A DNA stretch of 64,000 nucleotides from Streptomyces xanthophaeus (GTDB lineage: Bacteria; Actinomycetota; Actinomycetes; Streptomycetales; Streptomycetaceae), in assembly GCF_030440515.1 (NCBI RefSeq), contig NZ_CP076543.1:6983001-7047000 (forward strand), written 5' to 3'. Shown here in pieces: positions 54,731 to 62,061 of this stretch (within the stretch, counting starts at the first letter, position 1; every line of letters begins with the position of its first letter). The notes beneath the pieces are model-generated. The model was not told the origin of the DNA. It saw nothing but the letters and a program-made list of their open reading frames with translations, and made no database searches. A program made the position numbers and the translations under genes.

Positions 54731-55108
54731 TCAGACCACGGAGAGCAGGTCCACCACGAAGACGAGTGTGGAACCCGCCGGGATCAACGGCGAGGGGGAC
54801 TGGTCGCGGTAGCCGAGGCGCGGGGGAACGATGATCTCGCGCCGACCGCCGACCTTCATCCCCCTGATTCCCCGGTCCCAGCCCTTGATGACCCTGCCAC
54901 CACCCACGGCGAACTTGAACGGCTCGCCCCGGTCCCAGGAGGCGTCGAACTCCGATCCGGACTCGAAGGTGACCCCGACGTAGTGCACCCGGACCACCCT
55001 GCCCGGCTTCGCCTCGGGACCGTCCCCGACGACGAGGTCCCGGATGGTCAGCTCCTCTGGAGCATCACCCTCCGGAACTTCGATCTCGGGCTTCGTCGGT
55101 TCACTCAT
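54731..55108 (-). CDS. FKBP-type peptidyl-prolyl isomerase
   Basis: 125 residues forming one FKBP domain: VRVHYVGVTFESGSEFDASWDRGEPFKF, VIKGWDRGIRGMKVGGRREI, PPRLGYRDQSPSPLIPAGST and LVFVVDLLSV. The Asp/Phe/Trp/Tyr residues lining the FK506 pocket are present. No signal peptide, so a cytoplasmic folding enzyme. ATG 55108 begins MSEPTKPEIEVPEG; an upstream ATG would add nine residues. Confidence 0.9.
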   Translation of the reverse strand: MSEPTKPEIEVPEGDAPEELTIRDLVVGDGPEAKPGRVVRVHYVGVTFESGSEFDASWDRGEPFKFAVGGGRVIKGWDRGIRGMKVGGRREIIVPPRLGYRDQSPSPLIPAGSTLVFVVDLLSVV

Positions 55109-55210
55109 CGCAGTCCCATCACTCTCCGCCGGCATGGATGATCACGCTACCGGGAACGCCGGCCGACCGAAGTACATCGAACCCCACGGGGTGAACGAGG
55201 CAGAGCGGGG

Positions 55211-56029
55211 TCAGCATGCGATCGGGTGCCGCTCCAGGAACCGGGCCAGGGCCTCGGCGACCGGCCGGGGCCGTTCGATGTGGAGCAGATGGCCGACGTC
55301 GTCGATGACGCACTCCTCGATGTCGGGCACGGTCGAGCGGAGGAACTCGGCGACCTCGACCCACAGCTGCAGGGTCCCGCTTCCCAGCAGGGACAGCACC
55401 GGCCGGCGGATCGCCGCAGCGTTTTCCGCACCGAACCGCCACTCGGTCAGGGCGGGGAGCTCGGTCCCGAAGAAGGTGTCGGCATCCTTGACCGCCTGCT
55501 CGACGCTGCCCGGCATACGGTCCTCGAGCAGGGCACGGCAGCGCTCCCCGTCCATGCCGCTGACGAGGGACAGGAACAGCCCGACGGCGCGTTCGGCGTC
55601 CCCATCGGCGTACGCGCCGAACGCCGGCGCCGCCCGTCCGAAGAACGCCTCGCCCGCGGGTACGGACAGCAGCGAGAGCTCCAGCAGGGCGACCGTCACG
55701 ATGCGGTCGGGGTGGTCCTGGGCCATCTGGGCGGCGACCGCCGCCCCGCTCGAATGTCCGGCCACGTGGGTGCGGTCGATGCCGAGGTGGTCGAGCAGTG
55801 CGATGGCATCGGCGGCGTGGTCGGCCACGGAGACCGGCCCGGGGGAGTGGGTACTGCCGCCCCAGCCGCGCTTGTGGTAGCGGACGAGCCGGTAGCGCTC
55901 GGTGAGTGCCGGTTCGGCGAGGAGCGGGGCGAACCCGTCGGCGAGGACCGGGCTGATGAGCAGGACCGGCTCCCCGGTTCCGCGGCTCTCGTATTCCAGT
56001 CGGATGCCGTTCACTGTGGCGGTGTCCAT
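55211..56029 (-). CDS. Alpha/beta hydrolase
   Basis: 272 residues of the canonical fold: VLLISPVLADG (oxyanion region), YHKRGWGGS, the nucleophile elbow VAGHSSGAAVAAQMA, IRRPVLSLLGSG with later acidic residues, and DVGHLLHIERP supplying the catalytic His. The cap region is helical. The small-molecule substrate is unknown. It is divergent from the TPR regulator gene at 56122 with a 92-bp gap holding an inverted repeat, so it is probably controlled by that protein. Confidence 0.85.
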   Translation of the reverse strand: MDTATVNGIRLEYESRGTGEPVLLISPVLADGFAPLLAEPALTERYRLVRYHKRGWGGSTHSPGPVSVADHAADAIALLDHLGIDRTHVAGHSSGAAVAAQMAQDHPDRIVTVALLELSLLSVPAGEAFFGRAAPAFGAYADGDAERAVGLFLSLVSGMDGERCRALLEDRMPGSVEQAVKDADTFFGTELPALTEWRFGAENAAAIRRPVLSLLGSGTLQLWVEVAEFLRSTVPDIEECVIDDVGHLLHIERPRPVAEALARFLERHPIAC

Positions 56030-56066
56030 GATGTCCTCCCATGCGGTTGTGGCTCACCATTGAGGC

Positions 56067-56083
56067 GTAAGCAGGACGCTTAC
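56067..56083. promoter_or_regulatory. Inverted repeat between hydrolase and TPR regulator genes
   Basis: GTAAGC-AGGAC-GCTTAC is a perfect six-base inverted repeat; flanking GGC/GCC extends it with a one-base bulge. It lies midway between two divergent starts and is a plausible operator. Confidence 0.45.
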
Positions 56084-56121
56084 CGCCGTAACAGGCCGAG
56101 CCCGGGATCGAGGGGATGCCC

Positions 56122-58143
56122 GTGACCCACGCCGCTGGGGACGGAACCGGCCTGGAGCGGGCGCGGCACGCCGCGGCCTGCGGAGCGTGGTCGGACGCCT
56201 ACGCAGGGTTCCTGCTGGCCAGGGAAGCGGGCGAACTCGACCCGAAGGGGCTCGCCGAACTCGCCGACGTCGCGTACGCCGCCGGTCACCTCGACGTCAC
56301 GATCGAGACCTGGGAGCAGCTCCACGGCGAACTGTCCAGGCTCGGCGAGGACGACGCCGCGGCCGGAGCCGCCGTACGGGTCGCCATGCACCTGCTGTTC
56401 GACACCGCGCTGATGGCACCCGTACGAGGGTGGCTGCGCCGCGCAGAGCGCCTGCTCGGCCCCCCGCCCGTGACCGCCGCGCACGCGTGGTTCTCGGCGG
56501 TGCGCACCTTCGAGCGTCTCCTCAGCGGCGACGTCGAAGCTGCGCGGGAATGGGCCGAGCGGGCGATCGAGACGGGCTCGCACACCGATCCGGCGGCAGC
56601 GGCGATCGGGCGTGTGGCCCAGGCGAGACTGGTGATTCTCGACGGTGACGTCGGACGAGGCCTGGAACTCCTCGACGACGCCGGCACGGCGGCGATGGCC
56701 GGCGACCTCGATGCGCTGTCGACCGGAGTCGTCTACTGCGAGGTGGTGTGCGCACTGCAGGGCCTGGCCCAGTACGACCTGGCCGAACAGTGGACCGAGG
56801 CGATGGAGCGGTGGGCGCGCACGAACGCGATCGGCAGTCTGCACGGCCGGTGCCGGGTGCACCGGGCCGAGATCCTGCGTCTGCGGGGCCGGTGCGCGAG
56901 CGCCGAGCAGCAGGTGTTGCTCGCGTGCGAGGAGCTGCGCCCCTACGTGAGGCGCGAGCTGGGCTGGCCGCTGACGGAGCTGGGCCGGATCCGGCTGCGG
57001 CGCGGCAACCGGACCGGGGCGGAAGAGGCGTTGCTCGCCGCCCATCGCCTCGGGTGGGATCCCGAACCGGTGCTCTCGCTCGTCCGGCTCGCCGACGGCG
57101 ACGTCGGCACGGCGGCCGCCGCGATCCGGGAGGCATTGGCGCGACCGCTGCCGGTGCCGTCGAAGGAGCTGCCCCCCACCTCCGAGCTGCGGCGGGCGCC
57201 GTTGCTGGATGCGCAGGTCAGGATCGCCGTTGCCGGCGCCGACCTGGAGACGGCGCGGGTCGCGGCCCGCGAGCTGGAGGAGGTGGCCGTCGCCTTCGAA
57301 AGCAACGCGCTCGCCGCATCGGCACTGCGCGCCCGGGGGGAAGTCCTGCTCGCCGAGGGTGATACCTCCGGCGCGTCCGCGTTCTTCACCGATGCCGTCC
57401 GGGCCTGGAACGAGGTCGGCGCCCCGTACGAGACGGCCGAGTGCCGGCTCCGGCTCGCGGACGCCCAGCGGGCCCTGGGCAACCTCAGGGCCGAGACCTT
57501 GGAGCGGGAGGCGGCGCGCACCGAGCTCGATCGGATCACCCGCGCTCCCGCGGCCGAGGAGCTGCAGACGGACACGGCGGAGGCGGACTCCTTCGTCCGG
57601 GAGGGCGACTGCTGGAGGGTTGTCTTCGACGGTCGGCGCGTGACCGCACGCGACAGCAAGGGCATGCACCACCTCGCCCGCTTGCTCGCCGCGCCGGGCC
57701 GGGAGTTCCACGTGCTCGACCTCGCCGCCGCCGACACTGCCGACCCCGGCGCCGCAGCCAGGCTCGCCCGCGCCGGCGACGCCGGTCCCCTCCTGGACGC
57801 CCGCGCCAAGCAGATGTACCGCCGTCGGCTCGCGGAGATCGAGGACGACATGGAGGAGGCCCGCGCCGACAACGACATCGCCAGACGGGAACAGGCCGAA
57901 CTCGAACGTGGATTCCTGATCGGCGAACTCACCCGGGCCGTCGGGCTCGGCGGGCGCGACCGGCACGCCGGCGCAGCCTCCGAACGGGCCCGGGCCGCCG
58001 TCACCCAGGCCGTACGCAAGGCCATCGGCCGTCTTCGCGATGTGTTGCCCGCCCTCGGTGACCACCTCGACCGGACGATCCGCACGGGAACCTACTGCGT
58101 CTATGTCCCCGATCCGCGCGTTCCTCCCTCGTGGTCCACGTGA
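56122..58143 (+). CDS. TPR-rich putative transcriptional regulator
   Basis: 673 residues, mostly helical repeats with alternating Ala/Leu/Glu (e.g. DLAEQWTEAMERWARTNAIG, GDTSGASAFFTDAVRAWNEV). From about residue 490 a separate C-terminal part begins (CWRVVFDGRRVTARDSKGMHHLARLLA), then a coiled segment (RRRLAEIEDDMEEARADNDI), then AVTQAVRKAIGRLRDVLPAL and HLDRTIRTGTYCVYVP. That ending is typical of an actinobacterial regulator family with a winged-helix-like C-terminus. No P-loop. The GTG at 56122 is preferred because AGGGG lies six bases upstream; ATG 56116 abuts the site. Likely regulates the divergent alpha/beta hydrolase. Confidence 0.75.
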   Translation: MTHAAGDGTGLERARHAAACGAWSDAYAGFLLAREAGELDPKGLAELADVAYAAGHLDVTIETWEQLHGELSRLGEDDAAAGAAVRVAMHLLFDTALMAPVRGWLRRAERLLGPPPVTAAHAWFSAVRTFERLLSGDVEAAREWAERAIETGSHTDPAAAAIGRVAQARLVILDGDVGRGLELLDDAGTAAMAGDLDALSTGVVYCEVVCALQGLAQYDLAEQWTEAMERWARTNAIGSLHGRCRVHRAEILRLRGRCASAEQQVLLACEELRPYVRRELGWPLTELGRIRLRRGNRTGAEEALLAAHRLGWDPEPVLSLVRLADGDVGTAAAAIREALARPLPVPSKELPPTSELRRAPLLDAQVRIAVAGADLETARVAARELEEVAVAFESNALAASALRARGEVLLAEGDTSGASAFFTDAVRAWNEVGAPYETAECRLRLADAQRALGNLRAETLEREAARTELDRITRAPAAEELQTDTAEADSFVREGDCWRVVFDGRRVTARDSKGMHHLARLLAAPGREFHVLDLAAADTADPGAAARLARAGDAGPLLDARAKQMYRRRLAEIEDDMEEARADNDIARREQAELERGFLIGELTRAVGLGGRDRHAGAASERARAAVTQAVRKAIGRLRDVLPALGDHLDRTIRTGTYCVYVPDPRVPPSWST

Positions 58144-58254
58144 TGGGGTTGCGAGGGCGTTCCCGGTCGTTCGTCGCGCAACGACCTCGGACGCGGTCGT
58201 ACCCGACTCCCCGGACACCCCTCGGAAGGGACCATCTAGGATGTCGGCCGCGCG

Positions 58255-58281
58255 TTGATGTCACGTGCGGTTGACGTCACG
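58255..58281. promoter_or_regulatory. Direct repeat TTGAYGTCACG in the leader of the DUF5685 gene
   Basis: TTGATGTCACG (58255-58265) and TTGACGTCACG (58271-58281) differ at one base and start 16 bp apart. The second contains the palindrome TGACGTCA. They lie about 90 bp upstream of the DUF5685 start within a 224-bp gene-free gap. Confidence 0.4.
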
Positions 58282-58367
58282 CCGGGCCGTGCCTCATGTG
58301 CTGTCTTGCGTCCGTGAGCCGTCCCACCGGATGCGTCCGGTAGCTGTTCCTACGGGGGAGAACTTCG

Positions 58368-59750
58368 GTGTTCGGAATCATCAGACCATGCCGTCATCGC
58401 CTGGGCGAGGGCTTGCGCACCGAGTGGATGGCCCACCTGTGCGGGCTGTGCCTGGCTTTGCGCAGCGAGTACGGGCAGTTCGCGAGGGTGGCCACCAACT
58501 ACGACGGCCTGATCGTCTCGGTGCTGACCGAAGCGCAGTCGGAGCGTACCGGGGACTGGCGGCGGGGTGCCGGTCCGTGCCCGCTGCGCGGGATGCGGTC
58601 GGCGGACGTGGCTCAGGGTGAGGGCGCGCGGCTGGCGGCGACGGTGTCGCTGGTGCTGGCCGCGGCGAAGATGCGTGACCATGCGGCCGACGGCGACGGC
58701 CTGGTGGGGCGCCGCCCGGTGGCGCTGGCGGCCCGCCGGATCGCCGACAACTGGGATCGTGCGGGCGTCGCAGGTGGCGAACGGCTCGGCTTCGACACCG
58801 CGCTGCTGCTCGGGGCGGTCGAGCGCCAGCCGGACATCGAGCGGTCGACCGGCCCCGGTGGCTCGCTGCTGACGGTCACGGAGCCCGCGGAGACGGCGAC
58901 CGCGGCCGCGTTCGCGTACACGGCAGTCCTCACGGACCGCCCGGGCAACGCCGAACCGCTGGCGGAAGCCGGCCGTCTGTTCGGTCGGCTGGCGCATCTG
59001 CTGGACGCGGTGGAGGACCTGGACGCGGACAAGGCCTCCGGCGCGTGGAACCCGATCGCCGTGACCGGCGCGGACCGCGCCGAGGTGCGCCGGCTCTGCG
59101 ACGATGCCGTCCGTGGAATCCGACTCGCCCTGTCCGACGCCGTGTTCGTCGACGGACGGCTGGTGGGGGCGCTTCTGGGCGGCGAGCTGGAGCGTGCCGT
59201 CGATCGGGTCTTCGACCCTCGGCATGGTCACCATCAGCACCGCCGCCAGGCGCGGGGCCTGCGCATGGTGCCCTGGCTGGGACGCCGTGCGGAGACGGAA
59301 ACGCCCTCGGGTACCGCCCCGGGCACGGCCTGCGGCGTAGGGGAGCTCACGGGTGCGGCCCCCGAGGGTGGGATGACGGCGTCGGGCCGGCCGTCGGAGG
59401 GGCAGTGCCGGCAGTGTCGCGAGTGGGGCCGGTTGTGCCGCGATTGCGGGCTGTGCTCCAGATGCTGCCGTTGCGGCGAAGACGACGGTCAGGATGACGG
59501 AGAGTCCTGGCAGTTCGGCGACGGCAACCGCAACGGCGGCTCGTCGAGCCGGGACGGTTCCGGGAGTGACGGCTGGTTCGGCGGCCAGGGAGGCGGCAAC
59601 TCGGGCGGGTTCTCCGGCGGCTCGGGCGGCGGTCATGGGTCCGGTGGCTCCGGCGGTTCCGGCGGTTCCGGCGGTGGCTCGGGTGACGGCTGCGGCGGTG
59701 GCGGCGGCTGCTGCAATCCGTGCAAGTGCTGCTGCGACTGCTGCGACTGA
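58368..59750 (+). CDS. DUF5685 family protein with Cys/Gly-rich tail
   Basis: 460 residues. The N-terminal ~290 match DUF5685: MFGIIRPCRHRLGEGLRTEW, HLCGLCLALRSEYGQFARVA, CPLRGM, and helical sequence with HLLDAVEDLDADKASGAWNP. A Cys-rich zinc-finger-like segment (QCRQCREWGRLCRDCGLCSR, then CCRCGED) follows near residue 345. Next come ~75 residues of Gly/Ser repeats (GGSGGSGGSGGGS) and the ending CCNPCKCCCDCCD. The tail could bind several metal ions. GTG start with GGGGGAG seven bases upstream; a hairpin terminator follows. Function of the family is unclear to me; no enzyme motif seen. Confidence 0.8.
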   Translation: MFGIIRPCRHRLGEGLRTEWMAHLCGLCLALRSEYGQFARVATNYDGLIVSVLTEAQSERTGDWRRGAGPCPLRGMRSADVAQGEGARLAATVSLVLAAAKMRDHAADGDGLVGRRPVALAARRIADNWDRAGVAGGERLGFDTALLLGAVERQPDIERSTGPGGSLLTVTEPAETATAAAFAYTAVLTDRPGNAEPLAEAGRLFGRLAHLLDAVEDLDADKASGAWNPIAVTGADRAEVRRLCDDAVRGIRLALSDAVFVDGRLVGALLGGELERAVDRVFDPRHGHHQHRRQARGLRMVPWLGRRAETETPSGTAPGTACGVGELTGAAPEGGMTASGRPSEGQCRQCREWGRLCRDCGLCSRCCRCGEDDGQDDGESWQFGDGNRNGGSSSRDGSGSDGWFGGQGGGNSGGFSGGSGGGHGSGGSGGSGGSGGGSGDGCGGGGGCCNPCKCCCDCCD

Positions 59751-59762
59751 ACGACGGACGAG

Positions 59763-59791
59763 CCTGGTTCCCCGCCCCGCGGGGAACCAGG
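59763..59791 (+). terminator. Terminator after the DUF5685 gene
   Basis: CCTGGTTCCCCG and CGGGGAACCAGG form a perfect 12-bp stem with a five-base loop (CCCCG), starting 13 bases after the stop. Confidence 0.82.
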
Positions 59792-59955
59792 TGCCGAACC
59801 TCCCGTCGCTGTGCGTCGACCAGGTCCTGGCCGTTCCGGGTCGGCAAAAATGGCTTGAGCCCGGGCGGTGGCGCCTACAGGATCGGAGAAGACCGATGAG
59901 TTCTTCCCGGCGCCGCAGTCTGTCCGTGTGACCGCCACGCGCGGAGGACACTCAC

Positions 59956-61470
59956 ATGACGGAAGGCGCCATGCCCTCACCACACGAAACACCCACCCTC
60001 TCGCCCGCCCGCGTCACCGCCGTGCTGCGGATTCTCGTGCTGTCCACGTTCGTCGTCCTCCTCAACGAGACGATCATGGTCAACGCGATCCCGCGGCTCA
60101 TGCGCGAGTTCGAGGTCACCGCGGCAGCCGCAGGGTGGCTGTCCACGGCCTTCATGCTCACCATGGCCGTCGTCATCCCGGTGACGGGGTGGTTCCTCCA
60201 GCGCGTGACGACCCGAACCGCCTTCGGACTCGCCCTGGCGCTGTTCCTCGCCGGCACGGCTCTGGCCGCGGCCGCGCCCGCCTTCCCCGTACTGCTGGCC
60301 GCCCGCGTCGTCCAGGCCAGCGGCACCGCCGTCATGATGCCGCTTCTCATGACGACGCTGATGACCCTCGTGCCCCCGCAGGACCGCGGCCGTGTCATGG
60401 GCAACATCACCCTCGTCATCTCCGTCGCACCGGCCCTCGGCCCCGCCGTCTCCGGTGTGCTGCTGCAGCTGGGGACATGGCGCCTGCTGTTCCTGGCCGT
60501 GCTTCCCATCGCCGGAGCCATGGCCATATTCGGTCGGCGCAACCTGGTCAACATCGGCGAGCCGCAGGCCGCCCCCATCGACTGGATGTCCGTCCCCCTG
60601 GCGGCAGCGGGATTCGGCGCGCTGGTCTACGGGCTGAGCGGGCTCGGTGCCGAGAACGCGGCCCAGGCTCCCGTGCCCCCGGGGGCCACCACCCTGGTCG
60701 GCGCTGTGCTCGTAGGCCTGTTCGTGTGGCGACAACTGGCACTGCAGCGCTCCTCCACCCCGCTGCTGGACCTCCGGACACTGGCGTTCCGGCACTTCTC
60801 CGTGGCGCTGGGCCTGATGTGCCTGTCCTTCATGGCGCTCATGGGCGCGTTCATCGTGCTGCCGATCTACCTGCAGGAGGTGTGCGGCCTGACCTCGCTG
60901 CAGACCGGGCTGCTCCTCATCCCCGGCGGCCTGACCATGGGGCTGCTCGGACCGCAGGTCGGCAAGCTCTACGACCGATTCGGCGCACCACGCCTGGTCG
61001 TGCCCGGATCCGCCCTCACCGCGGTCTGCCTCGCGCTGTTCGCCCTCACGGGCGAACAGACCTCGCCGTGGCTGGTGCTCGCCCTTCACGTGGCCCTGAG
61101 TGCGGGCATGGCGTTCGTCTTCACCCCCGTCTTCACCTCCGGTCTGTCCGTACTGCCGCCGCACCTCTACCCCCACGGCTCCGCCATCCTGGGCTCGCTC
61201 CAACAGGTCGCGGCCGCCGCCGGCACCGCCCTCGTCATCAGCGTCATGTCGGGACACGCCGCCACGGCGGCGGCCGAGGGCGCCGACGCCACCGGCGCCC
61301 TCGCCACGGGCATCCGGTGGGGATTCGGCGTCGGCGCCGTGCTCGGCGCCCTGGCCGTGCTGGTCGCTCTGCTGATCCGCACCCCGCCTGCTCCGCAACA
61401 GCCCGCTGCGTCGCAGGCCCAGGACGAAGACGGCACCACGGTGGACAAAACCGCCCACACATCCACCTGA
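59956..61470 (+). CDS. MFS transporter, DHA2 (14-helix) drug-exporter family
   Basis: 504 residues with about 14 hydrophobic segments. Motif A/C-like sequences: NETIMVNAIPRLMREFEV in helix 1, GRVMGNITLVISVAPALGPAVSG (antiporter motif C, G-P-x-x-G) and KLYDRFGAPRLVV. Typical of proton-driven multidrug or metabolite exporters such as LmrB/EmrB. ATG 59956 has GGAGG nine bases upstream. It stands alone, with a terminator before it and a 195-bp gap after it; substrate unknown. Confidence 0.88.
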   Translation: MTEGAMPSPHETPTLSPARVTAVLRILVLSTFVVLLNETIMVNAIPRLMREFEVTAAAAGWLSTAFMLTMAVVIPVTGWFLQRVTTRTAFGLALALFLAGTALAAAAPAFPVLLAARVVQASGTAVMMPLLMTTLMTLVPPQDRGRVMGNITLVISVAPALGPAVSGVLLQLGTWRLLFLAVLPIAGAMAIFGRRNLVNIGEPQAAPIDWMSVPLAAAGFGALVYGLSGLGAENAAQAPVPPGATTLVGAVLVGLFVWRQLALQRSSTPLLDLRTLAFRHFSVALGLMCLSFMALMGAFIVLPIYLQEVCGLTSLQTGLLLIPGGLTMGLLGPQVGKLYDRFGAPRLVVPGSALTAVCLALFALTGEQTSPWLVLALHVALSAGMAFVFTPVFTSGLSVLPPHLYPHGSAILGSLQQVAAAAGTALVISVMSGHAATAAAEGADATGALATGIRWGFGVGAVLGALAVLVALLIRTPPAPQQPAASQAQDEDGTTVDKTAHTST

Positions 61471-61665
61471 TGCCCGGGGACGCGGTGGCGCGGCGCTCGT
61501 AGGCGTACACGTTCCGGTCGCCGCCCTCGCCCAGGGCTCATGGGGGTGATGGCGGACCGCGCCTCCAGCGTGGCGGTGGTACGAGTTACGCCAAAGACCG
61601 ACCCGGTGGGGGCGGTGGCGGAACAATGGACAAGAGGTCCATCGAGTGGCAGGAGAGTGGCCGTC

Positions 61666-62061
61666 GTGAGCGGAGCGATGCGGGCGCGGGCATGGGCGGC
61701 AGCCGGATCCGTGGTGGTCGCCGCGCTGAGTGCCCTCGTGACGAACCTCGTGACCGATTCCCCGTCCCCGAAGTGGTGGGTCTTCTGGGCCGTGTTGCTC
61801 GTCCTGGGGATCGCGCTTCAGATACGGGTGAGTGCGGGGAGCGAGCCCGTCACGGCCTCGGGTGCCGGTTCCGTCGCCGTGAGGGGCCGCGTCTCCGGAA
61901 ATGTGTCCACACGGGTACGGGGCACTGCCGTACAAGGCGCTCCTCCACCGCCCCCCGGCGACGGCGTGGCGGCCGTGGCTCCCGGAGCGGTCGCGGCGGA
62001 CGGTGAAGTAGGGGGCGACATCTCCACCGATGTCGAGGGGGACGGGACCCTCCGGTCGTGA
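61666..62061 (+). CDS. Small two-helix membrane protein with repeated Gly/Val motif (candidate effector)
   Basis: 131 residues from GTG 61666 (AGGAG ten bases upstream; an in-frame ATG at 61540 is less likely). Two transmembrane helices: about residues 9-29 (AWAAAGSVVVAALSALVTNL) and 39-57 (WWVFWAVLLVLGIALQI), in a hairpin. The C-terminal half has two copies of one motif: AGSVAVRGRVSGNVST at ~67 and PGAVAADGEVGGDIST at ~106, separated by APPPPPGDG. The same motif opens the overlapping STAND NTPase (residues 10-29). This layout suggests a membrane effector recruited through motif-motif assembly. The stop overlaps the next GTG by four bases. No known family recognised. Confidence 0.7.
   Translation: MSGAMRARAWAAAGSVVVAALSALVTNLVTDSPSPKWWVFWAVLLVLGIALQIRVSAGSEPVTASGAGSVAVRGRVSGNVSTRVRGTAVQGAPPPPPGDGVAAVAPGAVAADGEVGGDISTDVEGDGTLRS

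Noticed and set aside
61471..61665. tRNA or small RNA gene in the gap after the MFS transporter
   Set aside because: No cloverleaf or strong hairpin could be found by eye.
59977..61935. Minus-strand 652-codon ORF opposite the MFS gene
   Set aside because: His/Gly/Gln-rich shadow frame of a membrane protein.
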